Shown here piece by piece: positions 1 through 5,606 of a stretch of 17,359 nt of DNA. A model generated the notes under the pieces. It was not told the DNA's origin, ran no database searches, and saw only the letters and a list, made by a program, of their open reading frames with translations. The stretch is taken from positions 1 through 17,359 of the forward strand of contig NZ_ACVO01000023.1 of assembly GCF_000175615.1 (NCBI RefSeq). The letters run 5' to 3'. This DNA is from Rothia mucilaginosa ATCC 25296. GTDB lineage: Bacteria; Actinomycetota; Actinomycetes; Actinomycetales; Micrococcaceae. Both the position numbers and the translations under genes were made by a program. Position 1 is the stretch's first letter. Every line of letters begins with the position of its first letter.

Positions 1-384
1 GACGGTCTCGACCTTCGCGGTCTTCTCCTCAACAGTAGGCTCAGCCGCCTTCTTCTCAGCAGCCGCAAACAGGCTATCCAGAGTAGAAGCAACCTCAGTC
101 TCAGACGCAGCGGGAGCGGCAACCTTCGGTGCCGGCGCGTGCTTCGCCTTCGCGTTACGCAGGTTGGTCAGGCCAGCAGCAATCGCCTCATCCAGGGGAA
201 CCTCAGGAGCCTTCTCCTTCTTCGGGCGGCCCGGACGGCGACGCTCAGTACCCTGCTGGGCGTCAGAGCTCTCACGAACATTCTTACGCAGAGTTTCACG
301 GGTCTCTGCAGAGGCGTTCTTCTCCTCCGCGAGGGCGTTCAGCGCCTCAAAAACCCCAAGTTCGACGTTCTTCTCGTCAGACAT
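1..384 (-). CDS. N-terminal part of a putative RNase E/G (partial, runs off the left edge)
   Basis: An open frame of 128 codons starts at ATG 384 (MSDEKNVELGVF...) and is still open at base 1. A purine-rich GAAAGAAGA lies just before the start. The visible part has no catalytic domain. It is a low-complexity, Ala/Glu/Lys/Pro-rich, probably disordered segment with a basic RRRPGRPKK stretch near residues 49-57 that resembles an AT-hook. The product is inferred from position: in Micrococcaceae and other actinobacteria, ileS or valS, folC and a few small genes are commonly followed by an RNase E/G gene before rplU-rpmA, and actinobacterial RNase E has long disordered N-terminal extensions. Alternatives are another nucleic-acid-binding protein with a charged N-terminus. 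I am sure it is a gene but only moderately sure of the product, because the S1 and RNase E domains would lie outside the window. Confidence 0.55.
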   Translation of the reverse strand, partial: MSDEKNVELGVFEALNALAEEKNASAETRETLRKNVRESSDAQQGTERRRPGRPKKEKAPEVPLDEAIAAGLTNLRNAKAKHAPAPKVAAPAASETEVASTLDSLFAAAEKKAAEPTVEEKTAKVETV

Positions 385-858
385 TAATCTTCTTTCGTTA
401 CACCCTGCTCCGCACCGCAAGGATTTTAACAGCGCGCATACAGCGCAAAGCCTAGTTGCTGTCACCGCGGCTCAAGCCTCACCCTACGGTGCGCGTTCAT
501 TGGCGCTACCGGGCACTATCTCGTTCAGTGCTTCTGCCGTAGGGGGCGAGCGGGCGGAACGCAGAGCGCGCCGCGACGGTCACAGCCACCTCGCTCTCGA
601 GCACGGCACGCTCACACCCTTCCTGGATGCCCTGCCGGTCTTCGGGTTTCTTCGCCGAGGCGGGCGGCCCGCGCGGTGCGACAGTTATGCTCCGCGGCTT
701 ATAGCCGGCGCTCTTCGGGTACTCTCCCTCGATGCGTTGGTGGGGATCTTTATGCGCGTGCGGGGCGCACAAGACACCGTGTTCCATTATACCCGGTAGA
801 GGGTACCTCTAAGCCACCCCGCCCATCCTATCTGGGCTCCACCTCCCGGCAGGATGCG
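385..858. other. Non-coding spacer, probable long leader of the RNase E-like gene
   Basis: No convincing gene lies here. A minus-strand open frame of 93 codons (506-787) begins inside a TATAAT hexamer, lacks a ribosome binding site and has an Arg/Pro-rich composition typical of a shadow frame. If the promoter at 786-791 is real, about 390 nt of this stretch would be an untranslated leader of the downstream minus-strand gene. Long leaders used for autoregulation are known for RNase E genes in other bacteria. Confidence 0.4.
786..791 (-). promoter_or_regulatory. Candidate promoter -10 (TATAAT) for the RNase E-like gene
   Basis: On the minus strand the sequence reads GGGTATAATGG, a perfect -10 hexamer in otherwise GC-rich DNA. 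The same GnGTATAATGG context recurs upstream of the small membrane protein gene at 1349-1354. No good -35 is visible; CTTAGA at a 16-nt spacing is the nearest candidate. The inferred start site is near 779. Confidence 0.45.
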
Positions 859-928
859 CGGGCACATTGCCTCGGACACCTTGCGGCGGGCACAATACCG
901 CGAGCACACTGCGGCGGGCACATTGCGG
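859..928. repeat. 14-bp tandem repeat, five copies
   Basis: Five units begin at 859, 873, 887, 901 and 915, exactly 14 bp apart, with consensus CGGGCACATTGCGG. The core forms are CGGGCACATTG, CGGACACCTTG, CGGGCACAATA, CGAGCACACTG and CGGGCACATTG. The outer copies are identical over 11 bp and the inner ones are diverged. The array lies between the terminator of the small membrane protein gene and the promoter of the RNase E-like gene. Confidence 0.75.
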
Positions 929-936
929 GTACAGCA

Positions 937-969
937 AAGCCGGGCGTGCCACTACGCACCACCCGGCTT
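937..969 (-). terminator. Hairpin downstream of the small membrane protein gene
   Basis: AAGCCGGG (937-944) pairs with CCCGGCTT (962-969), and the pairing can continue through GTG/CAC with one bulge. It lies 24 bases after the stop codon at 993 in the direction of minus-strand transcription. Only a short TTT follows, so it is a weak intrinsic terminator or an RNA 3'-end stabilising hairpin. Confidence 0.45.
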
Positions 970-992
970 CAAAAAGTTCTCAAGAGGAGGGG

Positions 993-1232
993 CTAGTCCA
1001 GACCCAGTTCCGCATCGCGCGCCTCACGAGCCTGCTGAGCAAGCTTCGGGTCGGTCGGCAGGTACTCCGGACCGGAACCGGTCGCAAACGGAACGCCCAG
1101 AATGAAAACAAACGGAGAAACAACCAGCAGAATCACCCACAGCAGCGAGAAGTGACCGGCAGTCAGCAACAGCAGGGCAGTCAGAAAAATAACAGCAGCA
1201 GCGCCCATTGCGGCAATTCCGGCAGTCTTCAC
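993..1232 (-). CDS. Small two-helix membrane protein, unknown function
   Basis: This frame encodes 79 residues from a GTG start. The start is chosen because GAGGAG sits five bases upstream of the GTG, and the next in-frame ATG (codon 9) has no such site. Residues 4-27 and 29-48 form two hydrophobic segments separated by GHFS, followed by a charged, soluble C-terminal tail of about 30 residues (PEYLPTDPKLAQQAREARDAELGLD region). Codon choice favours G or C at third positions, as in neighbouring genes. I do not recognise the family. In related genomes a small membrane protein gene (DUF4233) often sits near folC, but this protein is shorter and I see no clear match. A TATAAT promoter lies about 115 bases upstream and a hairpin follows the stop, so it is probably transcribed alone. 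Confidence 0.7.
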   Translation of the reverse strand: MKTAGIAAMGAAAVIFLTALLLLTAGHFSLLWVILLVVSPFVFILGVPFATGSGPEYLPTDPKLAQQAREARDAELGLD

Positions 1233-1348
1233 GGTTCTCCTCGAAGGGGTATCAAGAATCTAGTGTCCAGCAGAACGGCAGACAGTCAACGCCGCAGGCA
1301 AAACCCGCGGACGGCTCCGGCTGACGCCGCTCAAGAATATACCTGACC

Positions 1349-1354
1349 ATTATA
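1349..1354 (-). promoter_or_regulatory. Candidate promoter -10 (TATAAT) for the small membrane protein gene
   Basis: The minus strand reads GTGCGTATAATGGTCAGG, with a perfect -10 hexamer about 117 bases before the GTG start. Surrounding DNA is very GC-rich, so a chance TATAAT is unlikely. No clear -35 element is visible. Confidence 0.45.
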
Positions 1355-1425
1355 CGCACCCGCGCCGCCTCCCCGCTGACTTCACGGCTCGGGTCGCCGG
1401 CGCCTCCCCCGCTACCCGGCGCCCC

Positions 1426-1468
1426 AGCCCGGCGTATTCTACCCGGCACGATCAGCCCGGTGTATTCT
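1426..1468. repeat. Two-copy direct repeat, 28-bp spacing
   Basis: AGCCCGGCGTATTCT (1426-1440) and AGCCCGGTGTATTCT (1454-1468) differ at one of 15 positions and are offset by 28 bp. They lie in the spacer between the VKOR terminator and the promoter of the next gene. No function is evident. Confidence 0.5.
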
Positions 1469-1497
1469 GCGCAACCTCACCCACCCGCAGACGCAAC

Positions 1498-1529
1498 AAC
1501 GCCCCGGCACCAACAAGTACCGGGGCGTT
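1498..1529 (-). terminator. Terminator hairpin of the VKOR-family gene
   Basis: AACGCCCCGG (1498-1507) and CCGGGGCGTT (1520-1529) form a perfect 10-bp stem with a 12-nt loop, 30 bases after the stop codon of the VKOR-family gene. The minus-strand sequence after the stem is GTTGTTGCG rather than a clean T-run, so termination may be incomplete or factor-assisted. Confidence 0.6.
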
Positions 1530-1558
1530 GAATGTTCGGGGCATCAGCCCTCAAATGC

Positions 1559-2221
1559 TTAGCGCATCATATTCACAATGACCTCAAAGAAGCGGATCAC
1601 AATAATGCCGAAAATCAGGATCAGCCACAGGCTAATCGCAAACCACGACCAGCCGCGAGCGCTCTCACGCATCGACTGCGACGCCGGAATAACACCCGCC
1701 GAAATATTGCGGACCGTAGTCTTCACAAACAGCGTGATGGTCATAACCCACACGATCATGCAGAACAGGCACAGGGCATTAATCTGGAACGTCGTCTGGT
1801 ACCACAGCCACATAATGAATGCGGTCGCCGCAGCCAACCCAATGTTCATGCACACCCAGAACCACTTCTTAAACTGTGCGCCCGCCATGATTGCGGCACC
1901 GATAGTCACCACAATCGAGAAGCCCACCAGACCAATGAACGGGTTCGGGAAGCCGAAAGCTTCCGCCTGCGGGGTGCGCATCACCGTGCCGCAGCTGAGC
2001 AGGGCGTTGATATCGCAGACCGTGGAGTGGCCGGCATCAATGTAAATCTGCAGGCGCTCATACACCAGAATCGCTGAAGAAATGAGTGCAATCAGGCCGG
2101 CGCCAACCAGCCAGAATCCGAGCTGTCGGTCTGAGTAGCTGCCCGGGGTTCCCGCGTGCCCGTGCTGCGCTTCTTTTGCAGCGTGGGTGGGCTCGGTAGT
2201 ACTCGATGCGGCGGTACTCAT
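1559..2221 (-). CDS. Vitamin K epoxide reductase (VKOR) family membrane protein
   Basis: The 220-residue product starts at ATG 2221 with AAGGAG five bases upstream. After a hydrophilic, cytoplasmic-looking N-terminus of about 30 residues there are four to five hydrophobic segments. The VKOR signature is present: a loop cysteine pair C69 and C77 (CDINALLSC), NPFIGLVGF at 93-101, and the redox-active CLFC motif (C151, C154) in a later helix. Bacterial VKOR homologues take the place of DsbB. They reoxidise a DsbA-like thioredoxin-fold partner and pass electrons to quinone, which drives disulfide formation in secreted proteins. No DsbA-like gene is present in this window, so the partner must be encoded elsewhere. 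Length and motifs are normal for an actinobacterial stand-alone VKOR. The gene has its own terminator and is separated from tenA by about 500 bases. Confidence 0.9.
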   Translation of the reverse strand: MSTAASSTTEPTHAAKEAQHGHAGTPGSYSDRQLGFWLVGAGLIALISSAILVYERLQIYIDAGHSTVCDINALLSCGTVMRTPQAEAFGFPNPFIGLVGFSIVVTIGAAIMAGAQFKKWFWVCMNIGLAAATAFIMWLWYQTTFQINALCLFCMIVWVMTITLFVKTTVRNISAGVIPASQSMRESARGWSWFAISLWLILIFGIIVIRFFEVIVNMMR

Positions 2222-2618
2222 ACGACTCCTTCAGATAGTGTTTCACGGTGATACTTGCGTAGCGGATATCTGCGCAGTGAATATTTGCGCAGCGGCACCG
2301 TCTTAAGCTCAGTGCGTTGAGGGGCGCGTGCAACCGTCAACGCGGCAGACGCCGGGGACGGTTGAGGAGGTACCGGTTAGGTTCCTCAGGGGTGCGCCTC
2401 ACCTCGTGCAGTAGCGGGTACGTACCGGCGCGGCATAGCCAGCACCCCGGAAGCGGTACCCCATTTATCCTAGCCTCTCACACCGCCAAATGGCACGCCA
2501 TCAGCCTATATGTTCCGTTTTATGACGTGCTATTTTACGCAGATGGGTGCGTTTTCGGGGCACTTTCGGGGCTAATTCCGGGCGCTTTCGGGGTGTCTTT
2601 GGGGTGTCTTTAACGCGC
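2222..2618. other. Non-coding spacer upstream of the VKOR-family gene
   Basis: No credible gene is visible. CAACCGTC (2331-2338) pairs with GACGGTTG (2357-2364), an 8-bp stem about 110 bases before the VKOR start that would lie in its leader or promoter. Bases 2551-2612 contain irregular copies of CTTTCGGGG/TTTTCGGGG. A more A/T-rich patch at about 2500-2545 could hold the VKOR promoter, but I cannot assign a clear -10/-35 pair. Confidence 0.4.
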
Positions 2619-2674
2619 GAAACCCCCGGAAGGCGCCCACAATTCAGCGGCGGGCGGAACCTTCCGAGGGTTTC
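2619..2674 (-). terminator. Long hairpin downstream of tenA
   Basis: GAAACCCCCGGAAGG (2619-2633) pairs with CCTTCCGAGGGTTTC (2660-2674) at 14 of 15 positions, with a 26-nt GC-rich loop. It lies about 50 bases past the tenA stop. There is no T-run on the minus strand, so it is either a non-canonical terminator or a stable 3'-end structure. Confidence 0.45.
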
Positions 2675-2726
2675 AACGGGATATTTTCTAGGGCTTTATC
2701 CGGGGCATCACTTAGGGCGGTATTAC

Positions 2727-3404
2727 CTAGGGCAGCGGGTGGGTGTACGACTCATCAAAGAACAGCTGCTCCAGCTCCACCGCGCGGCTAAAGAACTCGC
2801 GGGCACGCTGCGCATCCGACGGGCCCACACGATCCAGTTCGCGGCGCAGGAAATCAACCAGCTCACGGAACTCCGGGTAGTCGTGCAGGGTAATCCACTC
2901 GTGGTGCACAAACGATTCGGGACGCTTGGCGGGAGCCTTCGACGCCCAATCCAGGTACAGGCCCTCGCAAACCACCAGCACCGACAGGATCGCCGCGTAG
3001 CTACCGCTTGCCGCCGCGTCGAGGAAGAGACGCTTGAAGCCGGTGGTCGCCTCCGTATCGGGCATGGAATCACGCTGATGCTCAGTCACGCCCAGAGTCT
3101 CAAAACAACGCAGGAAGTAGGTGTTCTCATCGCCCGCAATCTCGCCGGCAAACTGCGCCAAGCGCAGACGACCCGCGAGAGTATCAGCGTTAGCAATCGC
3201 GCCACCAATCAGGGCGAGGAAGGTATCGAGGAAGCGGTAGTCCTGCACCAGGTACCCCGCCATGACCTGCGGGGCGATTGAGCCGTCAAAAAGCTCAGCA
3301 ACAAAGCGGTGGTTCGTGGCGGAAAGCCAGGTGTCGAGGTTCTCCTGACGTAGGGACTCGGTGAACGAATCGGTGCCAATCAAATCGGTGAAGGGTGCGG
3401 GCAT
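2727..3404 (-). CDS. tenA: TenA family aminopyrimidine aminohydrolase (thiaminase II type)
   Basis: The product is 225 residues, the usual length for TenA, and predominantly helical. The start is ATG 3404, with AAAGG eight bases upstream. Family features include YLVQDYRFL (51-59), which carries the substrate-contacting Asp55, then CEGLY with C146 and Y150, YPEF (Y176), and the late E210/E212 region before FFD. TenA proteins hydrolyse 4-amino-5-aminomethyl-2-methylpyrimidine to the hydroxymethyl form for thiamin salvage in the cytoplasm. C146 lies four residues before Y150, as the catalytic Cys does in the Cys type (TenA_C). The next residue, E147, falls where the Glu-type subfamily (TenA_E) has its acid, so the subclass is unclear. 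No other thiamin gene and no TPP riboswitch is visible nearby. The gene stands alone, with its own promoter candidate and hairpin. Confidence 0.88.
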   Translation of the reverse strand: MPAPFTDLIGTDSFTESLRQENLDTWLSATNHRFVAELFDGSIAPQVMAGYLVQDYRFLDTFLALIGGAIANADTLAGRLRLAQFAGEIAGDENTYFLRCFETLGVTEHQRDSMPDTEATTGFKRLFLDAAASGSYAAILSVLVVCEGLYLDWASKAPAKRPESFVHHEWITLHDYPEFRELVDFLRRELDRVGPSDAQRAREFFSRAVELEQLFFDESYTHPLP

Positions 3405-3426
3405 AATGGGTGCCTTTCACTATGTG

Positions 3427-3446
3427 GCATACCGTCGCTGGTATGC
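3427..3446 (-). promoter_or_regulatory. Hairpin in the tenA leader
   Basis: GCATACC (3427-3433) and GGTATGC (3440-3446) form a perfect 7-bp stem with a 6-nt loop, about 23 bases upstream of the tenA start and close to its ribosome binding site. It could modulate translation or mRNA stability. It does not have the TPP riboswitch core. Confidence 0.35.
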
Positions 3447-3501
3447 GTATGTGTGCGGGTGTGTTGGTGCGGCCTCAGGCGTTGGGGCCGGCGCCTCAGC
3501 G

Positions 3502-3507
3502 AATATA
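3502..3507 (-). promoter_or_regulatory. Candidate extended -10 promoter for tenA
   Basis: The minus strand reads GGTGCTATATTCG, which gives TGnTATATT, an extended -10 arrangement about 100 bases before the tenA start codon. No good -35 is seen, as is usual for extended -10 promoters. A GCACC/GGTGC inverted repeat (3538-3549) lies just upstream and could be an operator. Confidence 0.4.
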
Positions 3508-3708
3508 GCACCGTGACGCCAAGGCGTGCCCGGTTTTGCACCCCGGTGCCCACAAATTTTCGTTCTTTTCGATTTTTTGGGTGGGTGAGGGCGGATGATG
3601 CCGGTCAAATTCGGGCGATTGGGGTTAGGTGAGAGCCTATGGGAACACGTGAGAAATCATGCGTTCGAGTGGGAGTATGAGGGCAAAGGCATAAAAAGCG
3701 GGGGCACG

Positions 3709-3774
3709 AAAAAACGGGGTGCCACTCCCCCAGCCAGTAAATACCAGAAATACTAGCCGGAGGACGGCACCCCG
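3709..3774 (-). terminator. Rho-independent terminator of folC
   Basis: On the minus strand, 30 bases after the folC stop, CGGGGTGCC (3774-3766) pairs with GGCACCCCG (3723-3715). A run of six T follows (3714-3709). An inner GC-rich pairing (CCTCCGGC with GCTGGGGGAG) tightens the structure. This is the clearest intrinsic terminator on the minus strand and marks the end of the ileS-folC unit. Confidence 0.85.
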
Positions 3775-3803
3775 CCTCATGTCTGCAACCTCAACAGGTC
3801 GCT

Positions 3804-5474
3804 TTAGTGATCCGCATCGTCCTCAGAATCATCGTCACCGAAGAAATCATCGGTGTACGAATCGCCCAGCGGCAGACCCAGCGAATCCTCCAGCGAAGAA
3901 CCCGCCGCAGACTCGCCACCCAGCTCAGCCATGATGCCGTCCAGCAGCTCATCCGGCTCAGCAGAGGCAGCCGCAGCCGCCGCGGCAGCCAGAGTCGAAG
4001 CCGACGCCGCGCCCGCAGAACCCGCATAAGCACCCTCGGCGCCCAGCTCATCCGGCAGCTCCTCAGCCTCAGCGCCGGGGGTCTTCGCCTGCTCATGCGC
4101 CGCCAGCAGGGTACGTGCCTCACCAATGACCGTAATCGAACCGGTAATCAGCACACCCGCCGACTCCTGCTCAAAGAGGGCGTTCTCCATGGCGGTGGCA
4201 ATCGCCTCGTCCAGGTGCTCAAACACCTCGATCGAGTCTTCGTCCAGGCCCGCGTCCAGCGCCAGCTCGTGCAGACGCTCCGGCGCAATCGCACGCGGCG
4301 AATCCGACGCCGCCAAGTACAGGCGGAAGGTACCGTCAGAAGCGTCAACGTACTCTTCGCGCATGGTCTCAAACATGCCCAGAGCATCCTTCTCACCCAA
4401 AATACCGACCACGGCGTGCAGGTGGGACAGCTTGAACGCCTCAGTCAGCGCAGCCGCGGAAGCACGCACACCGTGCGGGTTGTGGCCCGCATCCAGGATG
4501 GTCAGCGGCTCGGTGCGCACAACCTCCAGACGGCCCGGCGAGCGCACCGTCTCAAAGGCGGTACGCACCACGTCCTCGGGTAGCTGACGCTGACCGCCGA
4601 AGAACGCCTCCACGGCGGCAAGAGCCACCACGGCGTTCTGCGCCTGATGTGCACCGTGCAGGGACAGCGGCACATCCGGGTACTCGCCCGCTAGGCCGCG
4701 CAGGGTCAGCAGCTGACCGCCGACCGCAAGCTCACGGGAGACAACGCCGAACTCCACGCCCTCGAAGGCGAAGGATGCTTCCTTCTCGCGGGCGGAGGCG
4801 AGCAGTACGTCCGCCGCTTCCGGGTCCTGCGCCGCAGAAATCAAGAAGCCGCCGGGCTTGATGATGCCAGACTTTTCGGTCGCAATCTCGGCGAGGGTTT
4901 CGCCCAGCATGTCGGTGTGGTCCAGACCGATCGGGGTAACCACGGAAACCACGCCGTCGGCAACGTTCGTGGAGTCCCAGGTGCCGCCGATACCGACCTC
5001 GAGCACCACCACGTCCACCGGCTCGTCCGCGAAAATCGCGAAGGCGAGCACGGTAACGGACTCGAAGAAGGTCAGGGCGGGCTCGCCGCGGGAGGTCATC
5101 TCCGCGTCCACAATCTGCATGTAGGGGGCAATTTCCTCCCAAATGCGCACAAAGGTGGCGTCCGGTACGGGCGCGCCGTTAATGCAGATACGCTCGGTAA
5201 CGCTTTCGAGGTGCGGGCTGGTAAAGCGGCCCACACGCAGGTCGTGGCCGAGCAGCAGCGCCTCAATCATGCGGGCGGTGCTGGTCTTGCCGTTCGTGCC
5301 GGTGATGTGGATGACCGGCGCGGCACGGTGCACGTCGCCGAGGATTTCGACGGCGCGCGCCACAGCGTCCAGGCGCGGCGCCATCTTGTTTTCGGGTGCT
5401 CGCGCCAGCAGTTCACCGTAGACCCGCTCCACGCCCTCGGGGTCGGGAATTGCGGGGTAATTCTTCTCGCTCAT
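3804..5474 (-). CDS. folC: Folylpolyglutamate/dihydrofolate synthase with an acidic C-terminal extension
   Basis: The 556-residue product is placed at ATG 5474 because GAGGAG lies five bases upstream; a frame extension to GTG 5519 has no such site. Mur-ligase fold motifs are complete: P-loop TGTNGKTS (58-65), VLEVGIGGTWDSTN (157-170), GLDHTDMLG (183-191), EKSGIIKPGG, HGAHQAQNA (273-281) and DAGHNPHG (328-335). FolC adds glutamate to dihydropteroate and to reduced folates in the cytoplasm using ATP. The catalytic protein ends near residue 460, which is normal for the family. The remaining roughly 98 residues are unusual: Ala/Glu-rich, an eight-alanine run near 496-503, and a terminal segment dominated by Asp and Glu. 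This tail looks disordered and I cannot assign it a role. The gene follows ileS after 132 bases and ends at a strong terminator. Confidence 0.93.
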   Translation of the reverse strand: MSEKNYPAIPDPEGVERVYGELLARAPENKMAPRLDAVARAVEILGDVHRAAPVIHITGTNGKTSTARMIEALLLGHDLRVGRFTSPHLESVTERICINGAPVPDATFVRIWEEIAPYMQIVDAEMTSRGEPALTFFESVTVLAFAIFADEPVDVVVLEVGIGGTWDSTNVADGVVSVVTPIGLDHTDMLGETLAEIATEKSGIIKPGGFLISAAQDPEAADVLLASAREKEASFAFEGVEFGVVSRELAVGGQLLTLRGLAGEYPDVPLSLHGAHQAQNAVVALAAVEAFFGGQRQLPEDVVRTAFETVRSPGRLEVVRTEPLTILDAGHNPHGVRASAAALTEAFKLSHLHAVVGILGEKDALGMFETMREEYVDASDGTFRLYLAASDSPRAIAPERLHELALDAGLDEDSIEVFEHLDEAIATAMENALFEQESAGVLITGSITVIGEARTLLAAHEQAKTPGAEAEELPDELGAEGAYAGSAGAASASTLAAAAAAAASAEPDELLDGIMAELGGESAAGSSLEDSLGLPLGDSYTDDFFGDDDSEDDADH

Positions 5475-5518
5475 TGTTCTCCTCACTGGGATAGCCGGCC
5501 GGTGCCGGCAGGGGCCCA

Positions 5519-5550
5519 CCGTGCGGCAGGATAACCGTGCGGCGGGATAG
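5519..5550. repeat. 16-bp tandem duplication between ileS and folC
   Basis: CCGTGCGGCAGGATAA (5519-5534) is followed directly by CCGTGCGGCGGGATAG (5535-5550), matching at 14 of 16 positions. It lies between the intercistronic hairpin and the folC ribosome binding site. Confidence 0.55.
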
Positions 5551-5556
5551 ACGACG

Positions 5557-5590
5557 GGCCGCCCCGCCCAATCAAGGGGGCGGGACGGCC
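5557..5590 (-). terminator. Strong hairpin between ileS and folC (attenuator or processing signal)
   Basis: GGCCGCCCCGCCC (5557-5569) pairs with GGGCGGGACGGCC (5578-5590), a stem of about 13 bp that includes one non-Watson-Crick position, with an 8-nt loop. It begins 17 bases after the ileS stop. No T-run follows, so full intrinsic termination is unlikely. It may stabilise the ileS mRNA end or reduce read-through into folC. Confidence 0.5.
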
Positions 5591-5606
5591 GTACGGTTCA
5601 GGCGTT

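Noticed and set aside
506..787. 93-codon minus-strand frame upstream of the RNase E-like gene
   Set aside because: Its ATG lies inside the TATAAT hexamer, there is no ribosome site, and its composition is that of random GC-rich sequence.
859..928. CRISPR array
   Set aside because: The 14-bp units are contiguous and degenerate, with no unique spacers and no cas genes nearby.
1252..1449. 65-codon minus-strand frame upstream of the small membrane protein gene
   Set aside because: Gly/Arg/Pro-rich, with no ribosome site, and it overlaps the candidate promoter at 1349-1354.
3427..3510. TPP (THI-box) riboswitch upstream of tenA
   Set aside because: Word fragments such as GCTGAG and ATACCAGCG are present, but the CTGATC core is missing and the distance between the conserved blocks is wrong.
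5475..5519. Longer FolC N-terminus from GTG 5519
   Set aside because: The added residues are Arg/Pro-rich, unlike FolC, and the GAGGAG site is placed for ATG 5474.
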